DNA of 60,031 nucleotides from Lactobacillus agrestimuris. Its GTDB lineage: Bacteria; Bacillota; Bacilli; Lactobacillales; Lactobacillaceae. This document shows, one piece after another, positions 52,777 through 60,031 of this stretch. Each line of letters starts with the position of its first letter. Position 1 is the first letter of the stretch. The stretch is taken from positions 1 to 60,031 of the forward strand of contig NZ_CALPCQ010000012.1 of the NCBI RefSeq assembly GCF_943193025.1, written 5' to 3'. The notes under the pieces are model-generated. The model saw only the letters and a program-made list of their open reading frames with translations. It ran no database searches and was not told the origin of the DNA. A program made the position numbers and the translations under genes.

Positions 52777-53687
52777 TTTATACAGTTACTGTGAATCCAG
52801 CACTTGACTATGTTCTTCAATTAGAAAAAGTTAATGCTGGTGAAGTTAACAGAACCGATAATTATTCATTTTTAGCAGGAGGTAAAGGAATCAACGTTTC
52901 TCAAATCTTGAATCAATTAGATGTTGATAACACAGCTTGGGGATTTGTTGGTGGCTTTACTGGTAAGGAATTAATTCGTCAATTGAACCAAAAGCGCATT
53001 ATTAGTGATTTTGTGACTATTTCAGATGATACTCGTGTAAACGTTAAGATCCACGGTCAAAAAGAAACTGAAATTAATGCAGCTGGTCCACAAATTACTG
53101 AACAAGAGATTACTGCTTTTAAGTCACGCTTAAGTGATCTTAAAGAAGGCGATGTTGTGGTAATGAGTGGCTCACTTACCCCAAGTTTAGGACAAGATTT
53201 TTACCAAAAGTTGCTTCCAACTATTAAGGATGCTGGTGCAGACTTTGTTGTAGATACAACAGGCCAAGCTCTTCTTGATACTTTGGAATACAAGCCACTT
53301 GTTATTAAGCCAAATCACCATGAATTGGCTGATTTATTCAATGTTACTTTTGACTCAAGTGATATCATGCTTGAATACGCTCAAAAGCTTTTAGCTATGG
53401 GTGCACAAAATGTAATGGTTTCAATGGCCGGTGATGGTGGTTACCTCTTAACTAAGGATCACGTTTACCACGCAAAGGGTGCAGTCGGTACTGCTATCAA
53501 CTCAGTTGGTGCTGGCGACTCAATGATTGCTGGATTTGTTGGTACTTATGTTAAAACTGGTGATGCTGCAGAAAGCTTCCGTATGGGTATGGCTTGTGGT
53601 GCAGCAACTGCGTTTACTAAGGATATTGCTGTAAAGAGCCAAATCGATGCAGTACTTCCACAAATTAAGGTAGAACAAATTTCTTAA
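52773..53687 (+). CDS. fruK: 1-phosphofructokinase
   Basis: A 304-residue PfkB-family kinase converting fructose-1-phosphate to fructose-1,6-bisphosphate. N-terminal NPALDYVLQL, substrate loop GGKGINVSQIL (about 36-46), and catalytic SVGAGDSMIAGF near residue 245 (anion hole and base Asp). Coupled to fruR by a 4-nt overlap, with GGAGG upstream. The product of FruA transport is its substrate. Confidence 0.95.
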   Translation: MIYTVTVNPALDYVLQLEKVNAGEVNRTDNYSFLAGGKGINVSQILNQLDVDNTAWGFVGGFTGKELIRQLNQKRIISDFVTISDDTRVNVKIHGQKETEINAAGPQITEQEITAFKSRLSDLKEGDVVVMSGSLTPSLGQDFYQKLLPTIKDAGADFVVDTTGQALLDTLEYKPLVIKPNHHELADLFNVTFDSSDIMLEYAQKLLAMGAQNVMVSMAGDGGYLLTKDHVYHAKGAVGTAINSVGAGDSMIAGFVGTYVKTGDAAESFRMGMACGAATAFTKDIAVKSQIDAVLPQIKVEQIS

Positions 53688-53705
53688 TAGAAGGGATATA
53701 GATTA

Positions 53706-55685
53706 ATGAGAATCAAGGATATATTAAGTCCCGAATCCATGATCATGGACCTTAAGGCAACTAATAAAGAAGATGCTATCAAAGAAATGGCCGATCTTGA
53801 AGTTGCTACAGGGATTGTTAATAACGAAGATGAGTTTATTAAGTCGATTTGGGCTCGTGAGAACGAATCAACTACCGGTATCGGTGGTGGAATCGCTATG
53901 CCTCACGCTCGTAATAAATACATTAACAAGGCAAGAGTATTATTTGCTAAGAGCAAGAATGGAATTGACTACAATTCATTAGATGGTCAACCTGTTCACT
54001 TATTCTTTATGATTACTGCTCCAGATGGTGCAGACAATACTCACCTTCAAGCTTTGGCTAAGCTTTCTGGCCTTTTAGTTAACCCAGAATTAGTTGAAAA
54101 GTTGAAGAACGCTCAAACTCCGGATGAAGTTATCAAACTCTTCACTGATGCTGAAGCTGCTAAAGATGCTCAAGATAAGGCCGATGAAGAAAAGCGTAAG
54201 GCCGAAGCTGCTAAAAAGGCAGAAGCAAAAGATAACGATAATGATAAGCCTTTAATCGTCGGTGTTACCGCATGTATCAATGGTATTGCCCATACTTACA
54301 TGGCTGAGCAAGCTTTGATTGATGCAGGTAAAAAGCGCGGAATAGAAGTTAGAATTGAAACTAACGGTTCAGAAGGTGTTAAGCATGAACTTACTCCTGA
54401 TGAAATTAAACGTGCTAAGGGTGTAATTATCGCTTCTGATAAGAAAGTTGATATGCCACGTTTTGATGGTAAGGAATTAACTGAACACCCAGTTGTTGAC
54501 GGTATCAACAAGCCTGATGAATTAATCGATATCATCATGGATGACAAGGCTCCTGTTTACCATGCATCTAGTGCTGATAAAGAAGCTGATTCTTCAGCTA
54601 AATCAGGTGGCGGTGTATGGAGTAGTATTTACCGTAACCTTATGAGTGGTGTTAGCCACATGCTTCCATTCGTTATCGGTGGTGGTATCTTAATGGCCAT
54701 TTCCTTTATCGTGGAAAACTACATGGCTGGTGGTGCTAAGAATCCTGCCTTTATCTTCTTGAACTCAGCAGGTAACTTGGCCTTTGCCTTCATGGTTCCA
54801 ATCTTGTCAGCTTACATCGCTGAATCAATTGGTGATTTACCAGCTCTTATGCCAGGTCTTGTTGGTGGTTATATGGCCGCTATTGTTAACGGAACTAATG
54901 GACTTCAAGTTAACGTTCAAGCACATGCAACTTCACCAGCTGGATTCTTAGGTGGTATGGCTGCCGGTTTCATTGCTGGTTACTTAATGCTTGGTCTTAA
55001 GAAGTTATTTGCCAAGCTTCCTAAATCAGTTGAAGGTATGAAGCCAATGCTTCTATATCCAATTTTAGGTCTACTCTTGATTGCTTTGATCATGTTCTAC
55101 ATCATCAACCCAATCTTCAGTAGTATTAACTTTGCTATTACTCACTTCTTGAACGGTATGGGTACTGGTAACTTGGTTGTACTTACTACCATTTTAGCAG
55201 GTATGATGGCTATTGATATGGGTGGTCCTTTCAACAAGGCTGCTTATGTTTTCGCATCAGGTGCGTTCGCTAACGATCCTCATTCAGCTACTGCTGCTGT
55301 AATGATGGCTGCTGTTATGGTTGGAGGTATGATTCCACCATTTGCTACTGCGATTGCCACAGCATTCTTCAAGAACAAGTTCCCAGAACAAGAAAGACGT
55401 GCTGGTGTATCAAACTGGATTTTAGGATTCTCCTTCATTACTGAAGGTGCCATTCCATTTGCTGCAGCTGACCCAGGTCACGTTATTCCATCATGTGTTC
55501 TTGGTTCTGCAATTGGTGGTTTATTAGTAGGATTCTGGCATATTCAAGTTCCAGCTCCTCACGGTGGTCTTTGGGTATCACCACTTGCTAACCACATTTT
55601 GCTTTACTTCTTAGCAACTATTATCGGATCAATTATCGCAGGTGTGGTTTTAGGCTTCTGGAAGAAACCTGTAAATAAGAAATAA
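53706..55685 (+). CDS. fruA: PTS fructose transporter EIIABC
   Basis: A 659-residue fused PTS permease that imports fructose as fructose-1-phosphate. Domain order: EIIA (1-150, phospho-His67 in GIAMPHARNK), a Lys/Glu/Ala-rich linker (about 148-180), EIIB (182-285, phospho-Cys190 in VGVTACINGIAHTYMAEQ) and EIIC (about 300-655, with GGPFNKAAY and PSCVLGSAIGG). AAGGGA precedes the ATG, 18 nt after fruK. No strong terminator follows directly, and the first one is at 55849. Confidence 0.95.
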   Translation: MRIKDILSPESMIMDLKATNKEDAIKEMADLEVATGIVNNEDEFIKSIWARENESTTGIGGGIAMPHARNKYINKARVLFAKSKNGIDYNSLDGQPVHLFFMITAPDGADNTHLQALAKLSGLLVNPELVEKLKNAQTPDEVIKLFTDAEAAKDAQDKADEEKRKAEAAKKAEAKDNDNDKPLIVGVTACINGIAHTYMAEQALIDAGKKRGIEVRIETNGSEGVKHELTPDEIKRAKGVIIASDKKVDMPRFDGKELTEHPVVDGINKPDELIDIIMDDKAPVYHASSADKEADSSAKSGGGVWSSIYRNLMSGVSHMLPFVIGGGILMAISFIVENYMAGGAKNPAFIFLNSAGNLAFAFMVPILSAYIAESIGDLPALMPGLVGGYMAAIVNGTNGLQVNVQAHATSPAGFLGGMAAGFIAGYLMLGLKKLFAKLPKSVEGMKPMLLYPILGLLLIALIMFYIINPIFSSINFAITHFLNGMGTGNLVVLTTILAGMMAIDMGGPFNKAAYVFASGAFANDPHSATAAVMMAAVMVGGMIPPFATAIATAFFKNKFPEQERRAGVSNWILGFSFITEGAIPFAAADPGHVIPSCVLGSAIGGLLVGFWHIQVPAPHGGLWVSPLANHILLYFLATIIGSIIAGVVLGFWKKPVNKK

Positions 55686-55711
55686 AGTTATATAAAAGCA
55701 AAAAAAATACG

Positions 55712-55756
55712 ATAACAAATGTTATCCTAAAACTAAATTTTAATAACTTTTGTTAT
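55712..55756. promoter_or_regulatory. Tandem ATAAC-N4-GTTAT dyads
   Basis: ATAACAAATGTTAT (55712-55725) and ATAACTTTTGTTAT (55743-55756) share the same half sites and spacing and start 31 bp apart. There are no T runs after them, so they look like protein-binding sites rather than terminators. Confidence 0.55.
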
Positions 55757-55768
55757 TGTTGAAAACAC

Positions 55769-55797
55769 TTTACATCGAGTGCTAGTGGGGGTATTAT
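55769..55797 (+). promoter_or_regulatory. Promoter in the fruA-metal transporter gap
   Basis: TTTACA (55769-55774) and TATTAT (55792-55797) with a 17-nt spacer. Expected start near 55804. No ORF follows before the hairpin at 55849. Confidence 0.6.
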
Positions 55798-55803
55798 ATA
55801 AAT

Positions 55804-55872
55804 ATCTTGATAATCTCTACTTAAATCAAGACACTCTGTTATGTTTTGCGTCACCGAAAGGTGACGTTTTTT
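55804..55872 (+). ncRNA. Candidate small RNA or short leader RNA
   Basis: The unit from the predicted start to T6 is about 69 nt. It has a first hairpin CTTGAT/ATCAAG with a 13-nt loop (about 55806-55830), a single-stranded middle, and a terminator CGTCACC-GAAA-GGTGACG (55849-55866) with T6 and a GNRA loop. No reading frame of note lies inside. It resembles no riboswitch I recognise. It might instead end the fru operon or attenuate the metal transporter. Confidence 0.45.
55849..55872 (+). terminator. GNRA-loop terminator
   Basis: Perfect 7-bp stem (55849-55855 with 55860-55866), GAAA loop and T6. The first strong terminator downstream of fruA. Confidence 0.87.
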
Positions 55873-55933
55873 GTTGCCTGTAATTTTATTATCTTTGGTT
55901 TTTCGTTGACAATTAGTAAGAAAAAGCATACTC

Positions 55934-55970
55934 TGATATAATTTAGAAAATTGAATAAATTTTCTAAATT
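55934..55970 (+). promoter_or_regulatory. Metal transporter promoter with 13-bp perfect dyad
   Basis: Extended -10 TG-A-TATAAT (TG 55934-55935, box 55937-55942). AATTTAGAAAATT (55940-55952) and AATTTTCTAAATT (55958-55970) are perfect inverted repeats with a 5-nt centre that begin inside the -10 box, as expected for a repressor site. Confidence 0.65.
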
Positions 55971-56031
55971 AATTAAAGATAATAAGTAATTAAACATTTA
56001 AAAGAAAAAGTAATTTTGAAGGGATAAATTA

Positions 56032-56913
56032 ATGAAACTAAAAAAACTATTAGCTTTGTTTGGAATGCTTGGAACAGTATTCGTTTTACTTTCTGCATGT
56101 TCGAATAAAGCTGAAAATAGCAATGGAAAAATTAAGATTGTTACAACTACTAATGTTTATGCTAATATTGCTCAAAACATTGTTGGGAAATATGGTAGCG
56201 CAGATGCAATTATTACTAATTCCACAACTGATCCACACGATTTTGAACCAACAACTAATGATGCAAAAAAGGTTGCTGATGCAAATATTGTTGTAGCTAA
56301 TGGCCTTGGTTATGATTCATGGATGAATAATTTAGCTGATTCATCTAATAAAAAAGCCGTCTTAGTTGGTGAAGACTTAATGAAATTAAAAAAAGGCGAT
56401 AATCCACATATTTGGTACAATTTAAATATGCCAGTTAAGTATGTTGACTACTTGGTTGAGCGTTTGTCAAAGCTGGATAAAAAGCATGCATCTTATTTTA
56501 AGAAAAATGGTCAAGAATATTTAGCTAAGATTAATAAGCTTAAGGCTGAAGTTAAAAAGATCGATGGTAAACATCAAAAGCCAGTTTATGTTAGTGAACC
56601 AGTTTTTGACTATGCTCTAGAGGAAGCAGATTATCGAATTGGTGATCGCGGCTTTGAAAAGGCTATTGAAAATGGAACAGATCCAAGTCCTCAAATGATT
56701 GATCAAATGACTAATGCAATCAAAGCTAAAAAGATTGCTTTCTTTGTAAATAATATCCAAGCAAGTAGTTCAACAGTTGAGAACTTCGTTAAAATTGCCA
56801 AGGAAAATAAGATTCCAGTTATAAGTGTTAGAGAAACAATTCCTAACCATACAAGTTACTTAGGCTGGATGAAGTCAAATTATCAAAAGCTAATTGACGT
56901 TAGCAAAAAATAA
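56032..56913 (+). CDS. Metal ABC transporter substrate-binding lipoprotein (ZnuA/PsaA type)
   Basis: A 293-residue cluster-9 binding protein for Zn2+ or Mn2+ on the cell surface. Signal peptide and lipobox LSAC with Cys23. Probable ligands are His69 (DPHDFEPT), His126 (NPHIWYN) and Glu189 (SEPVFDY), where zinc proteins have a third His. It has no His-rich loop. A Glu there is seen in Mn proteins of the PsaA kind, but the fourth ligand site reads Asn240/Asn241 rather than Asp, so metal choice is open. AAGGGA precedes the ATG. Confidence 0.87.
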   Translation: MKLKKLLALFGMLGTVFVLLSACSNKAENSNGKIKIVTTTNVYANIAQNIVGKYGSADAIITNSTTDPHDFEPTTNDAKKVADANIVVANGLGYDSWMNNLADSSNKKAVLVGEDLMKLKKGDNPHIWYNLNMPVKYVDYLVERLSKLDKKHASYFKKNGQEYLAKINKLKAEVKKIDGKHQKPVYVSEPVFDYALEEADYRIGDRGFEKAIENGTDPSPQMIDQMTNAIKAKKIAFFVNNIQASSSTVENFVKIAKENKIPVISVRETIPNHTSYLGWMKSNYQKLIDVSKK

Positions 56914-56951
56914 AATGTGTTGAATGTAGAGATGAGAGTAGAGGTGGGAAA

Positions 56952-57599
56952 TTGATTTTAAATGTAAAAAATCTCAGTATGAAATTTGATAATAAAGTAG
57001 TTTTTAAGGATTTGAATTTTGACCTAAAGAAAGGTTCAATGACAGCTTTACTTGGACCTAACGGAACAGGTAAGACTACTTTAATTAATATTTTGATGAA
57101 ATTAATGCCTCCAACAAGTGGTAGCTTCAAATTTAGTGACAATGTTAAATTGGGTTATGTACCACAATTTAGAAATATTGATGCTGAATATCCGTTGTCT
57201 ATCAAGGCTTTTGTCGGTTTAAATGCTCCTTTGATTAAAACTAGCAAAGTTAAGCAACATATCGATCACGAACTTGAAGAAACTAATTTACTTGAGATTC
57301 AAAATACTAGAATGGGTGAAGCATCAGGCGGACAAAAACAACGTGCATATTTAGCTCAAGCATTGCTTGATGAACCAAATATGATTATTTTAGATGAAGC
57401 GACTGCTAGTCTTGATCCAGTTGCTAAAGAAGAGCTAATGAAGTTAATCAAGCACCTTAATCGAGAACATGGAATGACGGTTTTATTTGTAACCCACGAT
57501 GTACCTCTAGCTAAAAAATACATGGATGAATATTTATATCTTAATCATCAAACGATTGAACAGGGGAAAATGAGTGACTTTAAGGGGGATTACGAATAA
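56952..57599 (+). CDS. Metal ABC transporter ATPase
   Basis: A 215-residue ATPase with Walker A GPNGTGKTT (about 35-43), the family's GYVPQ motif, signature ASGGQKQR and Walker B IILDEATASLDP, switch His in VTHDVPL. The signature starts EASGGQ, a small change from LSGGQ that is common in this group. The TTG start has GAGG 7 nt upstream. It overlaps the permease start by 1 nt. Partner of the binding protein and permease on both sides. Confidence 0.9.
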   Translation: MILNVKNLSMKFDNKVVFKDLNFDLKKGSMTALLGPNGTGKTTLINILMKLMPPTSGSFKFSDNVKLGYVPQFRNIDAEYPLSIKAFVGLNAPLIKTSKVKQHIDHELEETNLLEIQNTRMGEASGGQKQRAYLAQALLDEPNMIILDEATASLDPVAKEELMKLIKHLNREHGMTVLFVTHDVPLAKKYMDEYLYLNHQTIEQGKMSDFKGDYE

Positions 57600-58396
57600 T
57601 GTTTCAATATGAATTTATGCGTTATGCTTTCTTGGCCAGTACTTTTATTGCAATAACTTGTGGTGTCGTTGGTGTATACGTTGTTGCAAGAAGCTTTAGC
57701 TTTTTGGCACATACTTTATCAGAAATTGGCTTTGCAGGAGCCGCATTTGCGGTCTTCATTGGAGTTGCGCCGCTATGGGGGATGCTTTTATTCACATTAC
57801 TAGGATCGATTAGTGTTGGTGAACTTTCGATTCATAGCGACCAAAAAGAAAGTGCTATTAGTGCGATTTCGGCTTTATTTATTGGCCTGGGTGTTTTATT
57901 CTTAGCAATTTCTAACTCTAATAGTCGATATGCAACCAATATTTTGTTTGGTAGTATTATTGGGGTTGATCGTGATGGCGTAATTCAACTTGTGATCTTG
58001 TCGATCATTGTTTTATTGATGATTTTCATTGTTCAAAGACAGCTTAACTTTGATTCTTTTGATCATATTGGAGCAGTTGCACATGGGATTAAAACCGGTT
58101 TTATTGGGGTAGTCTTTTTGGTTGCCCTTGCCATGTCGGTTTCAATTGGTGCTCAAATTGTAGGATCATTGCTAGTATTTATTTTGCTAACTCTTCCTTC
58201 TTCAACAGCTCGCTATTTAGGCAGAACAATTCCTTCAATGATTGCATGGTCAGTTGGGATTGCCTTATTTGGGGTATGGCTTGGTTTATATTTAGGCTTT
58301 ATTACCAATTGGCCAGTTACTTTTTTCATTTCATTAATTGAGGTTGTGATTTATTTAGCTGCCTACTTCACGCATGTAATCAGACATAAATTGTAA
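57599..58396 (+). CDS. Metal ABC transporter permease
   Basis: A 265-residue membrane protein of the ZnuB/MntB (ABC-3) family with seven to eight helices. Conserved parts are YVVARSFSFLAHTLSEIGFAGAA and SIGAQIVGSLLVFILLTLPS. Start overlaps the ATPase stop (TAATG), and the SD (AAGGGGG) lies in the ATPase gene. Last gene of the metal operon. The terminator is at 58508. Confidence 0.9.
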   Translation: MFQYEFMRYAFLASTFIAITCGVVGVYVVARSFSFLAHTLSEIGFAGAAFAVFIGVAPLWGMLLFTLLGSISVGELSIHSDQKESAISAISALFIGLGVLFLAISNSNSRYATNILFGSIIGVDRDGVIQLVILSIIVLLMIFIVQRQLNFDSFDHIGAVAHGIKTGFIGVVFLVALAMSVSIGAQIVGSLLVFILLTLPSSTARYLGRTIPSMIAWSVGIALFGVWLGLYLGFITNWPVTFFISLIEVVIYLAAYFTHVIRHKL

Positions 58397-58507
58397 TTAA
58401 AAAACGTAAAAATGAAAATGGCATCATTATGTCAATTGGAAAGAATTAAAACATTCATCGCGGTCTTCATAATCATGGTGATATATAAAAAATTATTTAA
58501 TATATTT

Positions 58508-58538
58508 AAGCTAATAGAGAAATCTATTAGCTTTTTTT
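58508..58538 (+). terminator. Terminator of the metal transporter operon
   Basis: Perfect 11-bp stem (58508-58518 with 58523-58533), GAAA loop, T7. The stretch 58397-58507 holds no gene I accept. Confidence 0.87.
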
Positions 58539-58611
58539 ATATTTAAATGTATAGCGAAATTGCTTGATTTTTAATCTATTAGTTATATAACATGGAAAAT
58601 AAGCCGTATTA

Positions 58612-58641
58612 TTTACGTTTTAACCGCTTTCAAACTATAAT
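58612..58641 (+). promoter_or_regulatory. Lactate oxidase promoter with cre box
   Basis: TTTACG (58612-58617) and TATAAT (58636-58641) with an 18-nt spacer. TTTAACCGCTTTCA (58619-58632) in the spacer matches the cre consensus at 13 of 14 positions, so CcpA would block this promoter in glucose. Confidence 0.68.
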
Positions 58642-58688
58642 CAAGTTATAAACATAATAAAAGTTGATTTAATGAAAGAAGAATTGCT

Positions 58689-59918
58689 ATGACTGTTTAC
58701 TATAAGGGGTTTCCTCAAAGCGATAGAGAAGAATATGTAAATATGGTTAACGTTGAAGAACTAGAACAACGTGTAAAGAAAATTATGCCTGAAGGTGCGT
58801 ATTACTATATTGCATCTGGTTCTGAAAATGAGTGGACTTGGCGTAATAATACAGCTGCATTCAACCACTTCCAAATTGTTCCACGTGCTTTGACTGATAT
58901 GGAAGATCCACAATTGGATACAGAATTCATGGGCATGAAGCTTAAAACCCCAGTTATGATTTCACCAATTGCTTGTCATGGTATTGCACACACAAAGGCC
59001 GAAATTGATACTCAAAAGGGTGCTGCAATGGCAGGTGCACTATTTTCATCAAGTACTTATGCTAACAAGAGTGTTGAAGACATTGCTGCGGCAGCTCCAG
59101 ATGCACCAAGATTCTTCCAACTTTATTTAAGTAAAGATTGGAAATTTAATAGAATGGTCTTCGATGCAATTAAGAAGGCAGGATACAAGGGTATTTTCTT
59201 AACTGTTGATGCTTTGGTTTCAGGATATCGTGAAGCTAACATCCGTACTAAATTTACTTATCCAGTTCCACTTGACTTCTTTACTCGTTACTTAAATGGT
59301 AAAGGTGAAGGTCAAAGTGTTGCTCAAATGTATGCTTCATCTGCTCAAAAGATTGGCCCTGAAGATGTTAAGAGAATTAAGGAAGAATCAGGCTTACCTG
59401 TTTTTGTTAAGGGAATTGAAAGTGTCGAAGATGCATATAAAGCAATCGGTGCTGGAGCAGATGGTATCTATGTAACTAACCACGGTGGTCGTCAAGTTGA
59501 TGGTGGTCCTGCATCAATTGATGTATTGCCAGATATTGCCAAGGCCGTTGATCACCGTGTACCAATCGTATTTGACTCTGGTGTACGTCGTGGTTCACAC
59601 GTATTTAAGGCATTGGCACTCGGTGCCGATATGGTTGGTATTGGACGTCCATATCTTTATGGATTAGCACTTGGTGGTGCACAAGGTGTAGAAGCAGTAA
59701 TTGATCAATTAGATAAAGAACTCAAGATTGATATGCAATTGACTGGTTGCAAGACAATTGAGGATGTTAAGCATGCTGCTATTAGACATATTCAATACAC
59801 TGCTGATAATTTGCCTTCAATTACTGATCCAAGCAGAATGAAACCATATCCAAAGACAGCTGATAATCAAATTAAGACTGAAACAAGCGATGCTACATCG
59901 GGAGCTTCAGAAGCATAA
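58689..59918 (+). CDS. lox: FMN-dependent L-lactate oxidase (alpha-hydroxy acid oxidase)
   Basis: A 409-residue TIM-barrel flavoprotein oxidising L-lactate to pyruvate with O2 and releasing H2O2. Motifs: YYYIASGSENEWTWRNN near the N-terminus, FLTVDALVSGYREANIRTKF and the catalytic YVTNHGGRQVDGGP with His265 and Arg268, the same numbers as in the Aerococcus viridans enzyme. It is about 35 residues longer, with a polar C-terminal tail (TKTETSDATSGASEA-like). The ribosome binding site is weak (AAAGAAG). An L-lactate-tolerant monooxygenase is a less likely alternative. Confidence 0.9.
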   Translation: MTVYYKGFPQSDREEYVNMVNVEELEQRVKKIMPEGAYYYIASGSENEWTWRNNTAAFNHFQIVPRALTDMEDPQLDTEFMGMKLKTPVMISPIACHGIAHTKAEIDTQKGAAMAGALFSSSTYANKSVEDIAAAAPDAPRFFQLYLSKDWKFNRMVFDAIKKAGYKGIFLTVDALVSGYREANIRTKFTYPVPLDFFTRYLNGKGEGQSVAQMYASSAQKIGPEDVKRIKEESGLPVFVKGIESVEDAYKAIGAGADGIYVTNHGGRQVDGGPASIDVLPDIAKAVDHRVPIVFDSGVRRGSHVFKALALGADMVGIGRPYLYGLALGGAQGVEAVIDQLDKELKIDMQLTGCKTIEDVKHAAIRHIQYTADNLPSITDPSRMKPYPKTADNQIKTETSDATSGASEA

Positions 59919-59954
59919 TTAGAAAAAAAGGTATAAGAAAAAGGATTCAGATTT

Positions 59955-60031
59955 TGAAGTGCCTCATAATTGTTAGACATAGATCTAATGATTGTGAGGT
60001 ATTTTTTATGACTAAATATTCTACTGAGTTT
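59955..60031 (+). mobile_element. Left end of a probable IS3-family (IS1223-like) insertion sequence, cut by the window
   Basis: From 59955 the DNA starts TGAAGTGCC and forms a long imperfect hairpin (about 59961-60001) before a transposase-like start. Lactobacillus IS3-family OrfA proteins begin MTKYSTEF, as encoded at 60008. The end position is inferred from the TG start and is not confirmed, because the right end is outside. Confidence 0.6.
60008..60031 (+). CDS. Start of a transposase OrfA (partial, 8 codons)
   Basis: ATG with GAGG about 9 nt upstream encodes MTKYSTEF before the window ends. This is the usual beginning of the helix-turn-helix OrfA of IS3-family elements in Lactobacillus. 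Too short for certainty. Confidence 0.55.

Noticed and set aside
55686-55760. Terminator of fruA formed by the ATAAC/GTTAT dyads
   Set aside because: Short AT stems without a following T run. They are more like binding sites.
55841-55864. Seven-codon ORF inside the candidate small RNA
   Set aside because: No ribosome binding site, and it runs into the terminator stem. Not credible as a peptide.
58412-58546. 44-codon ORF with a hydrophobic middle downstream of the metal permease
   Set aside because: It has no ribosome binding site and runs through the operon terminator at 58508-58533, so it would be cut off. Low-complexity AT-rich end.
1-60031. CRISPR array, tRNA/rRNA genes, prophage or toxin-antitoxin locus
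   Set aside because: No regularly spaced repeats, tRNA-like cloverleaf, rRNA sequence or phage structural gene was recognised on reading through.

Overview
The window is AT-rich chromosomal DNA from a low-GC Gram-positive bacterium. The strong AGGAGG-type ribosome binding sites, dense U-tailed hairpin terminators and gene content point to Lactobacillus, most likely the acidophilus/gasseri/johnsonii group. Supporting genes are a maltose phosphorylase operon, PepN/PepD/DtpT peptide use, an Apf-like secreted protein, paired NADH-flavin reductases for H2O2 formation and a cinnamoyl esterase-like hydrolase. The species is inferred from remembered family resemblance, not from a search. No rRNA, tRNA or CRISPR array was recognised.

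Layout. 0.2-13.3 kb: a tyrosine phosphatase and malR, then a complete maltodextrin system of two GH13 glycosidases, maltose phosphorylase, beta-phosphoglucomutase, the MsmK ATPase and MalEFG, driven from two promoters that share a 32-bp module with a candidate MalR operator. 13.4-24.2 kb: macro-domain protein, MFS exporter, membrane protein, Apf-like mini-protein, PepN, DtpT, a LexA-box-controlled UmuC/YolD pair and an L,D-transpeptidase. 24.3-33.1 kb: GalT-like protein, unknown protein, YaaA, esterase, histidine phosphatase, a TetR-ABC operon with paired operators, dipeptidase PepD and a second TetR regulator. 33.2-36.7 kb: two flavin reductases, a second tyrosine phosphatase, ApbE and CvpA. 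36.9-42.4 kb: the rsmG-noc-soj-parB-DUF951-ychF-DUF1129 chromosome segregation block. 42.5-51.4 kb: a heterodimeric ABC exporter, a two-component system, MurE and an Asp/Glu racemase. 51.5-59.9 kb: small ORFs, the fruR-fruK-fruA operon, an intergenic region holding a candidate small RNA, a metal ABC transporter and an FMN-dependent lactate oxidase. The last ~75 bp look like the left end of an IS3-family element.

How the genes work together. Maltodextrins enter by MalEFG-MsmK, are trimmed by the two GH13 enzymes and split by maltose phosphorylase to glucose and beta-glucose-1-phosphate, which PgmB turns into glucose-6-phosphate. Fructose enters by FruA and is phosphorylated by FruK. Cre-like boxes at both mal promoters and at the lactate oxidase promoter suggest shared catabolite control. 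The flavin reductases and lactate oxidase are candidate H2O2 sources. MurE with the racemase fits an L-Lys/D-Asp type cell wall.

The least explained parts are the 345-bp region 55686-56031 (tandem ATAAC-N4-GTTAT dyads, a promoter-to-terminator unit without an ORF, and a 13-bp perfect dyad at the metal transporter promoter), the TetR operator pair at 28190-28246, the LexA box at 21231, and several small proteins I do not recognise.
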